Source: Himantopus leucocephalus (Eukaryota; Chordata; Aves; Charadriiformes; Recurvirostridae). Taken from it: a DNA stretch of 64,000 nt. The position numbers and the translations under genes were made by a program. The notes under the pieces were generated by a model, which saw only the letters and a program-made list of their open reading frames with translations, had not been told where the DNA came from and did not search any database. The stretch is taken from the NCBI GenBank assembly GCA_003993805.1, contig RSEF01000002.1, forward strand, positions 8,934,667 to 8,998,666, given 5' to 3'. Shown one piece after another: positions 1 to 13,516 of the stretch (position 1 is the first letter of the stretch; every line of letters starts with the position of its first letter).

Positions 1-1234
1 TAAGTGGATTCAGTGACTTCTTTTTACCTGTGTTGTGTTGTCATGGCGAATTTTAGTAGTAAGTCCGGCTTAATTATACATCAGAAAATTAGAAACATAA
101 GTGTTCTCTTCCTTTTTGCAACATTCATCATATTGTTGTTCTGTTAGAATAACTTACATCTGTTCTTTTATGGTTCTTCCCTCTTTTATGTTGCACATAA
201 TTATGAGGTGCCTTCTTTTACGCTGACATGTACCATCACTGAAAATTTTGATAGGCTATGAATAAATTCAGTAGATGCCTCTTAATGCAAATATGACTCA
301 CATGCATTCTTATTCAGATACTTACAGTACAGAATCGTGTATCAAGACAAATTCTGCCTTCAGCTACACGGGTGTAAGTTAACTCTCGCCGACTTCAGTG
401 TCACTGAGTCACACTCACACATCTGAAAGCTGAACTGGATCTCTTTTCTTTATGTTCAAAGTTTTGTCTTGCCCAGTTCAGGGTTAGAATGAGTTTGTTT
501 GGGTTTTAATCCTATCAGCAGATCTTCTTTTTCAGCAGAATGGGCCCTAAGATTTAGAACCAAGAAAACCACCCATCAGTTCAAAAACATTCATTGTAAC
601 ACACTAATCCTATTTACTCTTGATGGCTTTGTTTCTCAGATTCTTTATTTTTTCTGCTCAGTGAATTTTCTGCTCCTTGAATTAAATGTAATAATTAAGG
701 TCTTTAAGCAGAACTTCCTCTATTGAGGCCAAATCCATGCATTTAGATAAATCAGCTAACCAGAAAAAGCCAGCAACTGAATTTGTTCCCCATTTTTGCT
801 GTTTTTTAGTTACATGTGCCCTTGACTGGCACGGTGGAAATGGAGAACATATTTAGATGTGTGGAGCATTCTTAACACTCAGTGTAGAAAAATGTTTCAA
901 ATGGCTCCGAGGTTGCTATGAAACCACAAGTACTGATCTCAAATAAATGCCTTTGTCAACCACCATAAATGATCTTATGTTGCATATTGAGGACATAGGA
1001 CATTGCTCATCATGTCTGCTGATATCCATCTGGTAGCATCAGTCTTTTGTGGAAAAAGTTCTCCTTTGAGCTTATAAATAGAAATAATATTCTTTGCTTG
1101 CCAATAAAGGATGGAGGGACATGGCAGCCCTTTAGGAAGTCCCTTGTTTCTGCCCTCACGTACTTTCTGTCTCTAACACAGCAAGGGATTTTCTTTTAAA
1201 TAAATGCAGCCTGTGTTCTCTTTCCTTGTTCCAG
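1..1234 (+). other. PTPRN2: PTPRN2 intron, 3' part (5' end off window)
   Basis: This is AT-rich noncoding sequence before the first visible exon. It ends in a pyrimidine-rich acceptor (ttctctttccttgttccag) directly before 1235. The preceding exon of the phosphatase-like domain must lie left of the window. I recognise no repeat or RNA gene here, and the short open frames show no protein-like character. Confidence 0.85.
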
Positions 1235-1312
1235 ATGGACCATGACCCCCGAAACCCAGCATATATTGCCACCCAGGGACCTCTCCCTGCTACTGTCGCC
1301 GACTTCTGGCAG
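1235..1312 (+). CDS. PTPRN2: PTPRN2 coding exon a (PTP-like domain, QGPL/DFW motif)
   Basis: The exon has 26 codons, is phase 0 at both ends, and sits between a ...ttccag acceptor and a gtaagt donor. It reads [20 protein letters not shown] followed by [14 protein letters not shown] and DFW are conserved core motifs of the classical protein tyrosine phosphatase fold. PTPRN2 (phogrin, IA-2beta) is a transmembrane protein of dense-core secretory vesicles in neurons and endocrine cells, with a cytoplasmic PTP-like domain; it acts in vesicle stability and regulated secretion. The encoded piece lies in the N-terminal half of that domain. PTPRN is the only close alternative and is less likely given the residues in the later exons. 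Confidence 0.95.
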
Positions 1313-3143
1313 GTAAGTTAAACATCTCTTTGAAAACTGAATTTATGTTACAAGTCAAATGTTTTCCTGTGCTTCTAGAAATGTAAGGTGTATAAAAATA
1401 TGTTGTGCTTGAGTCACAATAGGTGGAAAAACCTTCGTTCAAATGTCTTTTTAAAATCTAGTGCATGGATATTCAAGCCATTAATGTATATGACAAGCCG
1501 CACTAAAGAATAGTTGATCTGGAAATTATATTGACAACCTCAGGCCAAAGTATTCCTATTTTAGTGCCACGTATCCATAATTAAACTACTGCCAAGGACT
1601 GGATGATTTTCAGAGGGCCTGACCTTCTTAAGAGTGTAGCCAGAATTCATTGTCACTCTCCAGATCAAAAAGGACCTAACACTATGTGCCATGAATTTGT
1701 CCATTGAAACCTACTTCTCACATGTCCCAGTTCCCCAAAATGCTTAAATTCTTAGGTATTTTCCGTACCACAGGTAGTGAGTTAAAGGCTGAGTTAAGAC
1801 CCTGCTGCACAAAGTTAGGTGTATAATTTTCTGCAGGACTGGGGCTAAAGGCAGTGGTTACCTATGCACAAATACGAGCTTACTTTGCATGCAGTTTTTT
1901 ACATGCTGAGGCGGCTCTCTGATCTGAACATACACACGCCACCAGGCTAGGTGTGTGCGATTGTGTGACGGATATGCTGCATTAGATATTCCTTTGTAAG
2001 TGTAAAAGCGTGCCTGAAAGCTTACTGAAGCTGTCTGGGGAGGAGGTCAACTGGGGCTTACTAGCAACACGAACATATGTTTTCATTTTTTGTTTTGCAT
2101 TATGAACTTAGAAACTTTTGTTCTGAAGATAAAGAGTATCTACGTAAAAATTTCAGAAGTGCCATTGTATTTTAGGAGCTTATATCAGTTGAAATCATCT
2201 TCTCTCTTCATCTGCCTCACTTGGTCTATGATTAGAAAGTGTTAACTGATCCCTACTAAAGACGCTTTTCATGTCACAGTTTTTCTACTGTCTCTGATGA
2301 GGAACCGAGACATTTTCAAAATGTTTGATTTTATGTTCCTGGATATTTAAATGCTTAGTCTGAGATATTTTGGGCCTGGTTTTTAGAAGTCCAGACCAAA
2401 TTCTTTCTGTTTGACATCAGTTGAGCTGTTGTTCTGGCTTAAATTTTCAAGTAACCTGTGATTTTTGTTTTCCGTATCTTTTTTCCTTTGGTGAGTGGAT
2501 TCCTTATACCAGGCATGATACTTGAAAATGTGTTTCTTTGGTTAAACATGCAAAATCAAATACCACGTTAGCTATTCTGTAATGATATTTTATGATTCCT
2601 AAGGCCCAGGGGTTTTAATTGTATATTTTTGCATATTTCTATATTTATATTTTGTATATTTTTACCTGTAACTGCACCTTTACATGTCGAAAAAGTGTAC
2701 GTTCTCACTTTTAAAGGAGGCATTTAAAGAACAAACTTTTTATAAGCACTGCTGCTCGCACAGAAATCAGAATTAATCATACCAACATAGTATGAAAAAT
2801 GTATTTTGTTCTTCTCCCTTTCTAATTTGAACAGTTAGGCAAACTGTTTGCACAGACACAGAATGACTAGAACCGAAACATCATTTCTTTGTTCTGTGAT
2901 CCAATCTTCTTCATTCCAACTTTGTACTCAGAAGGCCTCTTTCTTGACTCTCTTCATGCTTTTTGTGAGTGGAGAGTCTTCACTTTCCTTCACTTTCCTT
3001 CTGCTCTATTTAGCTATTTCTCCTCCCAATTATCCGTGAGTGAAAGTTCACTCCTTACCCTGGCCAGATTTGCTGTATACATCTTCACAGAAACCATTTG
3101 GCAACTGTGGTTCAGCTTCTGCTCAGGTGTGGCGATGTGTCCA

Positions 3144-3218
3144 TTTTTGATGCAATATTCTTTTATTATGTCTTCTATTAGGTTCCATAGAAAAGTTTGT
3201 TTCTTACATTTATTTTGA
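3144..3218 (-). repeat. Copy A of an unidentified minus-strand coding-like repeat
   Basis: On the minus strand this region reads KQTFLWNLIEDIIKEYCIKN in one frame. It aligns in DNA and in conceptual translation with 6188-6264 (copy B), which reads KQTLLWSLITEITEVIIKN. The shared DNA includes tttttgatg, then agg(t/c)tccata, then gtttcttacatttat(t/c)ttga. The frame stays open on the minus strand to roughly 2.99 kb. The family is not recognised; an old retroposed gene or a transposable-element ORF are both possible. Confidence 0.4.
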
Positions 3219-4599
3219 TGATGTCTGTTACGTCAACGTAACAATCTACCTGTGTCAGATTGGTCCATCACCCACTTTTCTTAAACTTAAACTTCCTACA
3301 GATCACATGTCGATGTGCTGGTTCCTTTCCCAAGCTTTTTATACGGCCACGGGTATCAACCAGGTGTAATAAACAAGCCAAGAGAGATTAACTCCTTAGG
3401 GAACACTGCGTCCATGACTGCTGAAATGTAGTAGGTCCGTTGTACAAGTCAAAAGCATGGATTGAAGTTGTTGTGGTTTATGCCCAGATGCAGGACCAAA
3501 GTTTATATCTATTTTTCACCTAATAGCACCTATTTTAAGGTAAAGCATGGGAAACCTGAACTTGCTATGGAAAATAGAGTATTAACTCCTGTCAGGGCAG
3601 CATCCTTTGATGTTTACTTGAATATGGTTTTCTGTAGTTTATACAGACCATGGTGCTGCCACCAGGGATTGTTTAAAGATTCAATTATTCATTCCTGAAA
3701 CATCTTCTCAGTGGTTCTCCTCCCTCTCCCTCCTCCACTTAATACCAGCTGTTGCTGAGCTGTGTTGCGTTTTTTCCCTTTTATGTGCTCAGTGAAGCAG
3801 TTTTCTGACTGATAGTGAGAGGAGTGACTGACTCCAGAGAGACCTGGGACTGTTCTCCTGTTCCTTGTCTAAATGCACAATGTCATGCTTTAGCAAGTCC
3901 AACAGAAACTCTTGGAGCTTGGCATCACCTTCTATGGCAATATTTACTAGCTATATTGCTCCTTTTTTGCAGAGACTTAGCTGCTAAGATTCCCAAGAGC
4001 CTAGTTGCATGGTGGGCATCAGCCACTCCATTTTATCTTGGCTGAAAGACTACCCCAGGAAGAAACTGTTCTCAACGTTTCCACTCCTGTAGACATTTCA
4101 AGCTGATTTCTAGAAAACACTTGTCTACAAAGCATTTGTTTTACTTGAAAGTGTAAGACAGCTTTCGTGGCACTTACAACACAGCTGATAGCCGTAATGA
4201 AATCCAAACTGCTCCAGATTTGTCCTGACTGTCTAGATTTCATGCTCAAACTCCAGAGACACGGTTTCTAAACCTAGTTTCCCTTAAACCTGCATTAGAT
4301 TCTTCCGCCCATCAGTGACTATGTCTACATTAGCAAGCAGTGTGGCCCACTAGGGATGGACCTGTAGAGTGTCACAGTACTTTGTAGGTTTTACTTTAGA
4401 CCAACTGTTCAGTGATCCAAAGGACCAAATGCCTGCTGGCGGTGGAGAAGGCTACAGATGCATCTGGAGGAAGCTTCTTCCAAAAGGAACCCAGTTCCTG
4501 AGCTTTTATGCTGCTCTGCAGTGTCTGCTGCTCTTCATGTCTGTCATCTACATGATCATGTGGTCACATCCATTATCTCTATTTAAGACCAAACAGATG

Positions 4600-6330
4600 A
4601 TTTAGTTTTGGATAATCTTTTTTCCTAGTTCCATTGGCAGGCCCCTCTAAAACCTGTTATGCTGATCCAGTGCCCAGTATTTTTGTTCAAGTGCTATTAG
4701 ACACTCAGCAATCAAATTCCCATTTACTGTTTTCAAGTTGCCCAGATCTGAACAAAGATCATGGTCAGCTCAGTGTCTTCTCTTTCCCAAACTGGGCAAA
4801 GCTTTTTGATAAAATGTTGATGATGCTTTGTCCAAGCTCATCTTGTTTAGCATTCTTACCGCTGGTGAGCAGATCTATGCCTAGGACCACTATGGGACTG
4901 GAGGGGGACCAGTTTCAATCCTCTCACTAGTGACAACTTTTTGGAAGATATTGTCCTTTTTGGTAAGGTGAGGAAGAAGGGCAGGTATTGTTCTTCAGTA
5001 CCATCTAACTTGGGCTCCTGGAGCTGGCCATTAGACTCAGTATTTTTGGTACACCTTCATATTCATTTGAGTTTTCATGTTGACCTGAGAGAAAGAGAGA
5101 GCTTGATGGAAGTTTTTCTTTCAAAGATGCAGTTTTTGATCTGGCTGTAGTCCAAACTCTTGTATATTGGTCATTTTCAAATGGTGTTCAAACAAATTTT
5201 GTATATGTTGTAAAAATATTAACGATAAAAAAGGCAAGAGTCTTACTCCCGCTTTTCTAAAGGTGTGAGGCCACTTCCAAGCATCAGCCTTCCACAGCTG
5301 TCTCTGTCCCTCCAGTTTCCTTCTCCAGCTCCTTATATTCCTGGCATAGGTCCTCTAAGTCAGCAAGTGCCAAGTTAGTTCCAACTTTCCTGGCTTACCT
5401 ATTTCTTTGAAAACTTTCTAGCCTGCAGGAGTTGTGTTGTCAGTCATCTCATTGATCTGTTTTGCCACAGGGCTTCCTAATCTGTCTGGGTACCCTGTGT
5501 TTGCGGCTCAAGCAGAGATTTCATCTCTGCCTGCATGTCATCTCTTAGACCGCTCTGGAAATTTTCCAGCTACTACTTTAATTAATTTTGAAAAGCCTCC
5601 AGCTGATTTAAGTCTTCTTTTAATTTCATCTGGTCTTGTTTTCATCTCTTTTTACCAATTACTATTTCTGAGAGATACCTCCTTCATTGATTCTACTTTG
5701 GTTCAGTGGGAATTCCACCTCACAATTCCCTTTCTTGAAAACTGGATGCCTCTCCTCACGTGGTATTAATCCATTTTTACCTGAGTGGTTAAACAATTTG
5801 CCAGGTCTGTGGGTTGTTTTCTTCTCTGCTGGAGAGAGAATTCATCCTCAGGATAGGGTTTTGCTTTGATATAGTTCCATTTTATTTACAAAGAAACTAC
5901 GGAGTTTTATTTCCTTGAACAAAGACAGAATCAAATAACAGGCAATAACTTCTTTTTTCCAAACCTCTTTCACCCAGTGTTTTACCCCCAACCTCTCTTT
6001 CAGCTTTTCTTCTACCAGGATCACAATGCTAGTTTGTTGAGCTGTGCTGGTGGTTTCTTTATTCTTTTTACACATTTTTGCTGCTTATCTGGATTATTCA
6101 TCTTGCCTTGATTAATGCCTCTCTCACTGCATTAAGCATATCGGTTTCTAGAGAAACTCGTGGGCCCATATGCTTCGCGTTTCCCTTGTTTTTGATGATA
6201 ACTTCTGTAATTTCAGTTATCAGGCTCCATAAAAGAGTTTGCTTGTTTCTTACATTTATCTTGAATGAAAGGTGATGATTTTGTCCAGCAGCTTCAGTGA
6301 GATTTCACTCAGCTTTTTCACATAACGCTA
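4600..6330 (-). pseudogene. Degraded minus-strand coding-like tract (copy B region), family unknown
   Basis: The reverse complement holds several stretches that look like decayed protein-coding sequence, broken by stops and frame changes. Near 6.1-6.25 kb it reads KQTLLWSLITEITEVIIKN and continues into GPRVSLETDMLNAVREALIK. Near 5.85-6.07 kb it has EEKLKERLGVKHWVKEVWKK, and near 5.3-5.4 kb LADLEDLCQEYKELEKE, both charged and helix-prone like coiled coils. The tract lies antisense inside the PTPRN2 intron. It could be a decayed retroposed gene or an ORF1-like part of an old LINE; I cannot name the family. The outer limits are approximate. Confidence 0.35.
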
Positions 6331-9300
6331 TTAAAATTCAGCATCTCTTTGAACATAATTCAAAAGAAAGAGGATGTAGAACATTTCTGATCTATAACAA
6401 GTTTTCGCAGCAGGAGTTCCATGTTGTGAATAATTCTGGAGGCATAAAATTTTATTATTTTCCGTATGTGCTGGGTTATAATTCCATGAAGTATTTGACA
6501 TGAAGTACATGTCTTAACTTGCAAAGTATTCTAAGAAGCAAGGGATGATAATATGCAAGAAACTATTCCTAGGAGTTAGGATCTTTAGAACCAACTGCCT
6601 TCACACTGAAAAATTGTTCTTAATTATGCCAGTTTCATAAATTGCATGTCTGCTAAGGTTCATCATCTCCAAATGGAGATTTCTGTAGGAGGCCATAATT
6701 TTTCCCTCTGGAAAACACCCCACATTATGCCTTGCTTTCATAAATCTACTTACATTTGCCCTTTTTTCCCCTCCACCTTTTTGGAGGGAAGTACATTTTC
6801 ATGTTTTTTTATTTTACCATAGTAAGTGAAAGAGAGGGAGAGATCAGGCAGTTCCAGCCAAGTGGCTGAAGAGGATATGCTGCTTAGTTGCCTTAGAAGA
6901 TCAAATCACATGTGATATATATTTATGTCAGTATTTGTTGTCTTTCTGTGATGTCCACTGCCCGTGGACAACATAATTAAGAAGTGTATGAGCATTATGT
7001 AACTCCTAGGGAAAGAATAGAGAAATACGATTTTCGACATTTTGCAGATGTTCAATAAGGTTCAGAGCACCTACAACAGCAAGTCATGAATTATACACAG
7101 TCAACGCTTGTAGTATGGACCAGAAAATTTGCTGGTGTTTGCCTGAATAGATCTGTAGCTCAGGCTAGATAGTTCCCCAGATGCCTGAGTCCCTGGAGGG
7201 CTCCAGTCTGGCAAGGATGACAGAGCAGATACCACTCATGAACAGCACTGAGTCAGACACAGGACCAGGAAGGCAGACTTCAGGTGTTGCCCATTTGTGG
7301 TTAGGATGCTCCTGCAGGAGGCGAGAAAGAGCTTCATTCTACATGTTCTGAATCAAAACCCGACTCTTCATTACCCCATCTTTCCTGCACTATTCACCAA
7401 TACATGAAATAGTCTTGAAATTGGGAGTGCTCTTCACACTTCTTGTTAAAGCTGGGCATCTATTGCTGACGAACAAAAAGAAAGCTCGCCGGAGTGGAGG
7501 TTTACACTGTTGTGATTATAGGGAGTGGGGAGACCTCATCTCTGTTGCTTTGATTATTTTCTATTTTTATTGCAAGACTGTTAAATGTAAAGTGCAGAAG
7601 GAGTCCCAAGAGTAAAGACCAGGGAGTTCAGTTGCCATTTGCTTTTCATTGCACCCGGTTCTGCATTTCTTAATCTAAAACTATTTTTAGAATAATTTTT
7701 CTCTACCCATATTCAGGAATATATTATCAGCGTTAAGTTCAAGAACTGCCTATTGTTTTCCTCCTAGATCGCATGTTAAGAACCCAATTCCTGAGTTGCA
7801 GTCATGAGGACATGATAAATCTTTGCATGTCTGTTTGGCAACACTTGCTTCTCTCTTCCAATTTTGAAATTCAACAAAAGAAATACAAAATGCTGTCAGC
7901 TGATTGTTTCCTCTGTAAAACGGATTAGTCATCAGTGATCTCCAAGGGCAAATCCCATTGGGCAGGATACGATGTCCCTGTAGCTGATTGAGTCTCCCTG
8001 CAAAATCAGTGTTCCCAACCCATGGGCTGAGTCAGAACAACTGTACCAAACCCTCCCCTGCTCTAGTTGCTGGTTTCTGTGCTCCCAGTTCAGCATGTTT
8101 TGTGAGTGCTGAAATTAATTTACAGCCTAAATTATTTTTCTGTGTTTTGTTCTTCTGTGCAGAACACAGTGCTTTCAAGCAGTCTTGATTCCCAAGTTTT
8201 ATTTTCCTTGCCTGGAATGGGACTTCCTGCATGTCTAATCAGTTCTCACCTTCAGAAAGAAGAGCAGATGAAAAGCGACACAAAGCAATTCAATGTGTAA
8301 AATATGCATATTTTAATTTAATAAAAGAAAAACAGCAAGGGAGAGATAGGCACAGAACAGTAGCCCCTAGAGCTCTAGTAACTTGTCAAGCCAAGTGAAA
8401 TAAATATAGCATTAGGAATTCCATAGGCATTCAATAAAGGAGTGTGCGTTTACCGTGCTCACTTCTAATTATGGCTCTGGTTGGAGAAGGTACTTCGAAG
8501 TGGTCCTTTTAAAATTTCTATCCCTGTATTGTTTAGGCTCCACCTTTCCACTATTAAAGTGAAAAGCTAATTGCTGGCAATTTTGGTGGACTTTCCCTCC
8601 TTAATGTGGTTTTGTCAGCCCTGCAATACCAAATAGGGTTCATATTTACATTACTTCATAATAAGGCTTGAGTTAGGAGTCTACTGGGAAGAATAAGTTT
8701 ATGTCTCTCTGAGAAAGCCGTAGTTATTCCAACACATACACTCATCTTGAGTTTGCCTTTCCCATTGACTTCCAAACAAGTGTTGCTGCAACAGCAGGGA
8801 CATAACACGTGGAGCAAGCCTGACAACCATGTATTTATATATGGTCCTCTCTGAAGCTGTTTTTTCAACTGCAAGAGTCAGATAATTTTTCTTAATTAAA
8901 CACAGATTGTTGATCGTTAATTCTTCAACCTACAGATTTGCTTAGCTATCTGGCACAGCTATGACTTTGCAAATGGCAACTCTGACTGCCAGATTTGACC
9001 CACTTCATATCAAAATGCTAAGTCATTTTCAAAAAAATGTTTCGCAAAAAAGTTTGCTTTTTGACTGGCAACATTGCGAAGTTCTAGTTGGTATCAAAAA
9101 TCTAAATTCGCTCCCAATTTTTTTTTTCCAGTTAAAACCTCCCTCCCTTTTTAAAAACCCATTAAAACATTAGGGTTTGGGTTTAAAATATTCCAGAAAA
9201 TGCCATTTTCTGACTGTCTCCATTCAATACAGTGTTTCCTATTTCCAATGGAGAACACAAAAGAAATCATAGTTAATTACTTTCAAGATGTGTAATGGGA

Positions 9301-10424
9301 TGAATATTATCTGATCCAGCAAGGGTTAGTACCTTGCTTTGTTGTTGTTTTAGGAGTTGTGTTTATTCCTGTTGAGTTTTGATTATCATTAGAAATTATT
9401 TAGTTTTTGTTTGCTTGTTTGTCTGCTGTTCCAAATAGTTGCATTTACCAACTATTTGGGAAGCCTAAAAGACTGAAAAGATGGATTCTTTAGTTTACTG
9501 GAGATCTCTTCCAGAATGCAGCTGGTGTGATTAGCCTGTTATTTTTAGTGAACAGGCTGGATTTAACTGATTATCCTATCTATTTTCTACTTCTAAATCA
9601 TCACATTTTAGAAACTTCTCCACCAGTCCTTGTCAAAAGAAGAGTGTCTAGTCAGAGCACATATCTTGTCATTTCCCCATCACTAAACTAAAGATGAAAA
9701 TGACTGAAAAAGGGGTTTGGGGTGGATCATTCATTATAAAAAGAAGTTAGAAATGATGAAGTGTCTGAAAAAATAAAGGAATTCATATAACCATTTTATT
9801 TAGAAGCAAGTAAACAAGGAAATTTTAAAATACAAACTTTCAAAAACTGGTGTTTTATTGGATTTGTGGCAGTGTTGTGGCACTGATTCTCCTATTTGTG
9901 ATTTTATTTTTCTCCTTACTTGAAAAACCAATTCTGTGCTCCTTTGCAAACCATTCATACTAAATATAATTCATGCCAATGTGGAAGTCCTTTGTATGGG
10001 ACTGGCACGCTAGATAACCACAGCATGAGGTCTCTACACGTGGTGGATTTCATCAACAGGGAATCCTGCGGATGTCAAAGGCATTGCTCATCTTTGGGTT
10101 GCAGGATTCAGCCTTTAATTTGCAATAAATGGAAAGGGACAGTGTTATTCTTGTCTAAGAAATGTTTGGAGAATTATGCATACAGCAGAACCTCATTAAA
10201 GAACATTAACATGTTACTCTCTAGGCATATAGTCTGAAGTCATACAAAATTATATACTGTCTTCCCTTCTTGGCAAAGCATGCATTGCAGAGCTCTGTAG
10301 TGAGCTCCTATACGTACTTTATCACTTCAATTCAGAAGACTCCATTCAACATTTCTTCTTTTGGATGTATTAACATAAATTACAAACATGAAACTGCCCG
10401 TGCTAAGTGATCTAAATAAGTTTA

Positions 10425-10490
10425 GTTTTATATATTATGTTATATTATTATATTTTTATATATATAATTTTACATATATTTAGTTTTTAT
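10425..10490. repeat. TA-rich simple sequence
   Basis: An AT-only run of short TATATT/ATATAT units within intron 1, low-complexity in character. No function is indicated. Confidence 0.6.
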
Positions 10491-12676
10491 AGACACTTAG
10501 AGTCTAAGGCTTAATTTTGCTGGCCTCTACCCAAAAAGAAAAACCTCTGCCCTGAGGACCTTATGTTCTCTTTGTTCTTGTATCACATGCATTGACTTAT
10601 TTTTCTATTGTGCAAGAATACAAAGTTCAGAATTACATTAATTGCTGTGAATTTGCAACTGAACCTCCTCTTTTATTCACCAAGCCCAGCTGAAATGTCT
10701 CTTTGGTAACCAGAGGCCCTTCTCCGAAGGCTGTACTGGGATTGTGCAGACCAGGTCTGTGCTACCTGTTCCTTCATTAATTACAAAGACACGCTCCTTG
10801 GGGACACTTTCTAGCACCTGGCCACGTCTGAACACTCTTGAGTACAGCAAAGTGTTAGGTGTTGGGAGATGTGGCTTCTGAAAAGCCCATCACCAAGTTA
10901 AAGATGGGGCGGTGAACAGGCAACAGTATAAAACTCGGTGAACTGCCTTTCAATCTTCTGCATTATTTGGAAAGAAATCCAGACAACAGCCTGATGGTGT
11001 AATACTTAAGTTATCAAGGAGACAAAGAAAATGCTGTCGTCCTGCAGTCACAGGCTGTGAGTCTTAGTGAAAATCCCCTCCCGATGGTAAGCACAGGAGA
11101 TGCAGTGACAATTGCTTGTAACAGGGATGACGGCACTACATTGTATTGCCTTCTTGATTTAGTAGATTTGACTTCTACGTTTTCACACAATGACCTAAAA
11201 GAAATATTATACCCCAGAGTAACTTTGAAATTGTTTGTTTAAATTAACTTTCATTTGGATTTATGCTTAATGAAATCTTCAGAGATGCAGACAGCCCCTC
11301 TCTAATGAAATGCTGTATCTTTGAACCAATGAACAGGGTTGCCAAACTGTAAGGATTCCTCTCTAAACGAGTGGGCTTTTATAATGTTACACTTGGGTGG
11401 CACAAGCAGAGTGCTAGATGATTAGTTTATGGTCTAGATCATTGTATTTTTATTACACTCATAAAAACTGTGTTTCTCCTCATTTTCGTAATGGCTTCAA
11501 TGAGCTTCTATACCTTCTAGAGGCACATTAAATCGTTATGTGATGAAAGTACTGATTTAGTGGGGCTAGTTTTAAAGTAAGATACATGTTTTGAATTCTT
11601 ATCTTAGTCTGATTGCTGTCTAAAAAAGGTGGAACTACATTAGAATGAATGAAATCTCTTATCATCTTCCTTACGTACAAAGAAGGTTCCCAGCTGTGGC
11701 CTAAAACAAATGCAATACAGAAAAGAAACAAATGATAAATCTGTATCTGTCTATAAAATAAATTAACTATCAATTTAAAGTATTTTTGCTGGTTTTGTGG
11801 CATTGTGAGTTTTAACAGGAGGATGAGTGGATTACAGATATTTTTAGTTAAAAAGGGAAACAAGATAAGAGATTATTTTTATTCATTACATTCAACTGTA
11901 ATTTTTTTCCCCACTCCTATTCAAAATTATAAATAACCCTATTCTGTGCAAACCCTAGGTTCATTTCTCTAAATAATTCTAAGCTAGTTTTAAAAGTTGC
12001 TTTAATTATGTTGGAAAATGAAAAAAAATGGAAGAAAAATGTTATTTGTTTCTCTATATACAAGCCATTCTTAAAAGAGAAGACAACATCATTATCCATG
12101 AATGGGAAACCTTTTTATTTGATATGTAATTAAAAAAAAATAATCCTTGAATTGAATGTATCATCTCATCTTTGCACAGTTTAGACAAAGGCCTTTTTTG
12201 TTTACAAAATTTACATGTCAATACAGTTGCTTATAAATATTTCTGTGAAATAAACATAACCCTTCACAAAAAGAGCAGTTTACTCTTCATTCAGTAATTT
12301 TATATGCTAGCAAAAAGACAATGAAAGTTGTATGCAAATATAACATCAATGTACAGCATAATAATAACAGTTTTTAGTGATTATGCTGCTTGGTATTAAT
12401 TCATAGGATCCTTTTTGTTCAGCCACGGGCTGTGTTTGGAACAGAGATACGCCAGACCAGAGCGTCTCTGCTTGTTCTGCTGTTTGGGGGAGATATTCAC
12501 AAATCCTTTAGTTGAGGATGCGCTGGATTCCTGTATCCTACTCTGTAGCTGATCTAAATCATTATTAAGCAATCATGCTGGTAGTGAAGATGCACCGTTT
12601 TCTTCTGTTCCTGCTGTACCTGTGCTCTGTGAGCGCACAGTCTGCAGCAGGAGTTGGACTTTCTTTCTACCTCCAC

Positions 12677-12890
12677 AAAAAAAAAAGGAAAGTAAAAGGG
12701 GAAGAGAGAGAGAGAGAGGAAAAAAAAAGGGGGTGGGGGGGGAGGAGACCGGAAAAAATAAGGAAAGAAAAAGAAAAGAAAAAAGGAAAAGAAAAGAAAA
12801 AAATAAGTAAGAAAGAAAAAGAAAGGAATACAGAAGGAAAAAATAAAGAAAAAAGAAGGAAGAGAGGAAGGAGGAAGAAGAAAGAGAAAG
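12677..12890 (+). repeat. Polypurine (GA/AAAG-rich) low-complexity tract, 214 bp
   Basis: The + strand is almost all A and G for 214 bp, with only a handful of pyrimidines. It includes an (AG)n block near 12703-12718, a G-rich core near 12729-12747 with runs of five and eight G, and many AAAG/GAAA units. Long open frames on both strands here (Lys/Glu/Arg-rich on +, Phe/Leu/Ser-rich on -) are products of the composition, not genes. Mirror-symmetric purine tracts of this kind can form triplex DNA; that is an inference here. Confidence 0.85.
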
Positions 12891-13516
12891 TAATGCACAT
12901 TTGCAAAAGATCTCTTATAAATGTGCTTTTGCAGGGATGATTTCTCGACCTGAAATGTTTCTGGAAGAACAGATTTGCTCTGGCTTTTTCCTGCCTTTTC
13001 CTCGTTACTGTTGTTCAGATGCAACTTTTATGGTTGTTTCAGGAATGCAGCACTTCAGTAGCTTTTGCTACATGGCAAACTGTAAAAAGGCACAGGGTTG
13101 AAGACACAAACAGGTTTCAGTACGTGCAACTTCAGTAGGCCCATGCTGGTTAGTAATAAATATCAAATCCCAAATAGTTGTGTGTTCTCCAAGCATTGTT
13201 CAGCGTTCCCTTTGTGGATCTAAAAGTTTGACAGAAAAGCAGCTGAACACGGTACCAGGAATGAGGAGGCATTCTGTGGAAGACCCGAAATGAAATCGCT
13301 GGAAATTCTTTAATATTTCATGGACGCCTGCAAAATATGGTGCCAGTTTATTCAGGGATTTGAAAGCAGCTGCAGAGTAAAAGTGTCTAATGAAAATGAA
13401 ATAAATTTCCTGTGAATGGAATAAATTTTGATTGTGTGTCTGAGTGCAGTAATTATACATGTCACGCAGTAATTAGGCAGTCACAATGTGGCCACGGTGT
13501 CTTTCTTTGTCTGCAG

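Larger units (their letters stand above)
1313..13516 (+). other. PTPRN2: PTPRN2 intron 1 of the window (12.2 kb)
   Basis: A GT-AG intron (gtaagt ... ctttgtctgcag). Most of it is AT-rich sequence in which I recognise nothing. The exceptions are the minus-strand coding-like fossil at about 4.6-6.3 kb, its related copy near 3.1-3.2 kb, TA-rich simple sequence near 10.43-10.49 kb, and the polypurine tract at 12.68-12.89 kb. The open frames on either strand are short and lack consistent protein character. Confidence 0.85.

Noticed and set aside
12554..13024. Long Phe/Leu/Ser-rich minus frame and Lys/Glu/Arg-rich + frame
   Set aside because: Both are translations of the polypurine tract.
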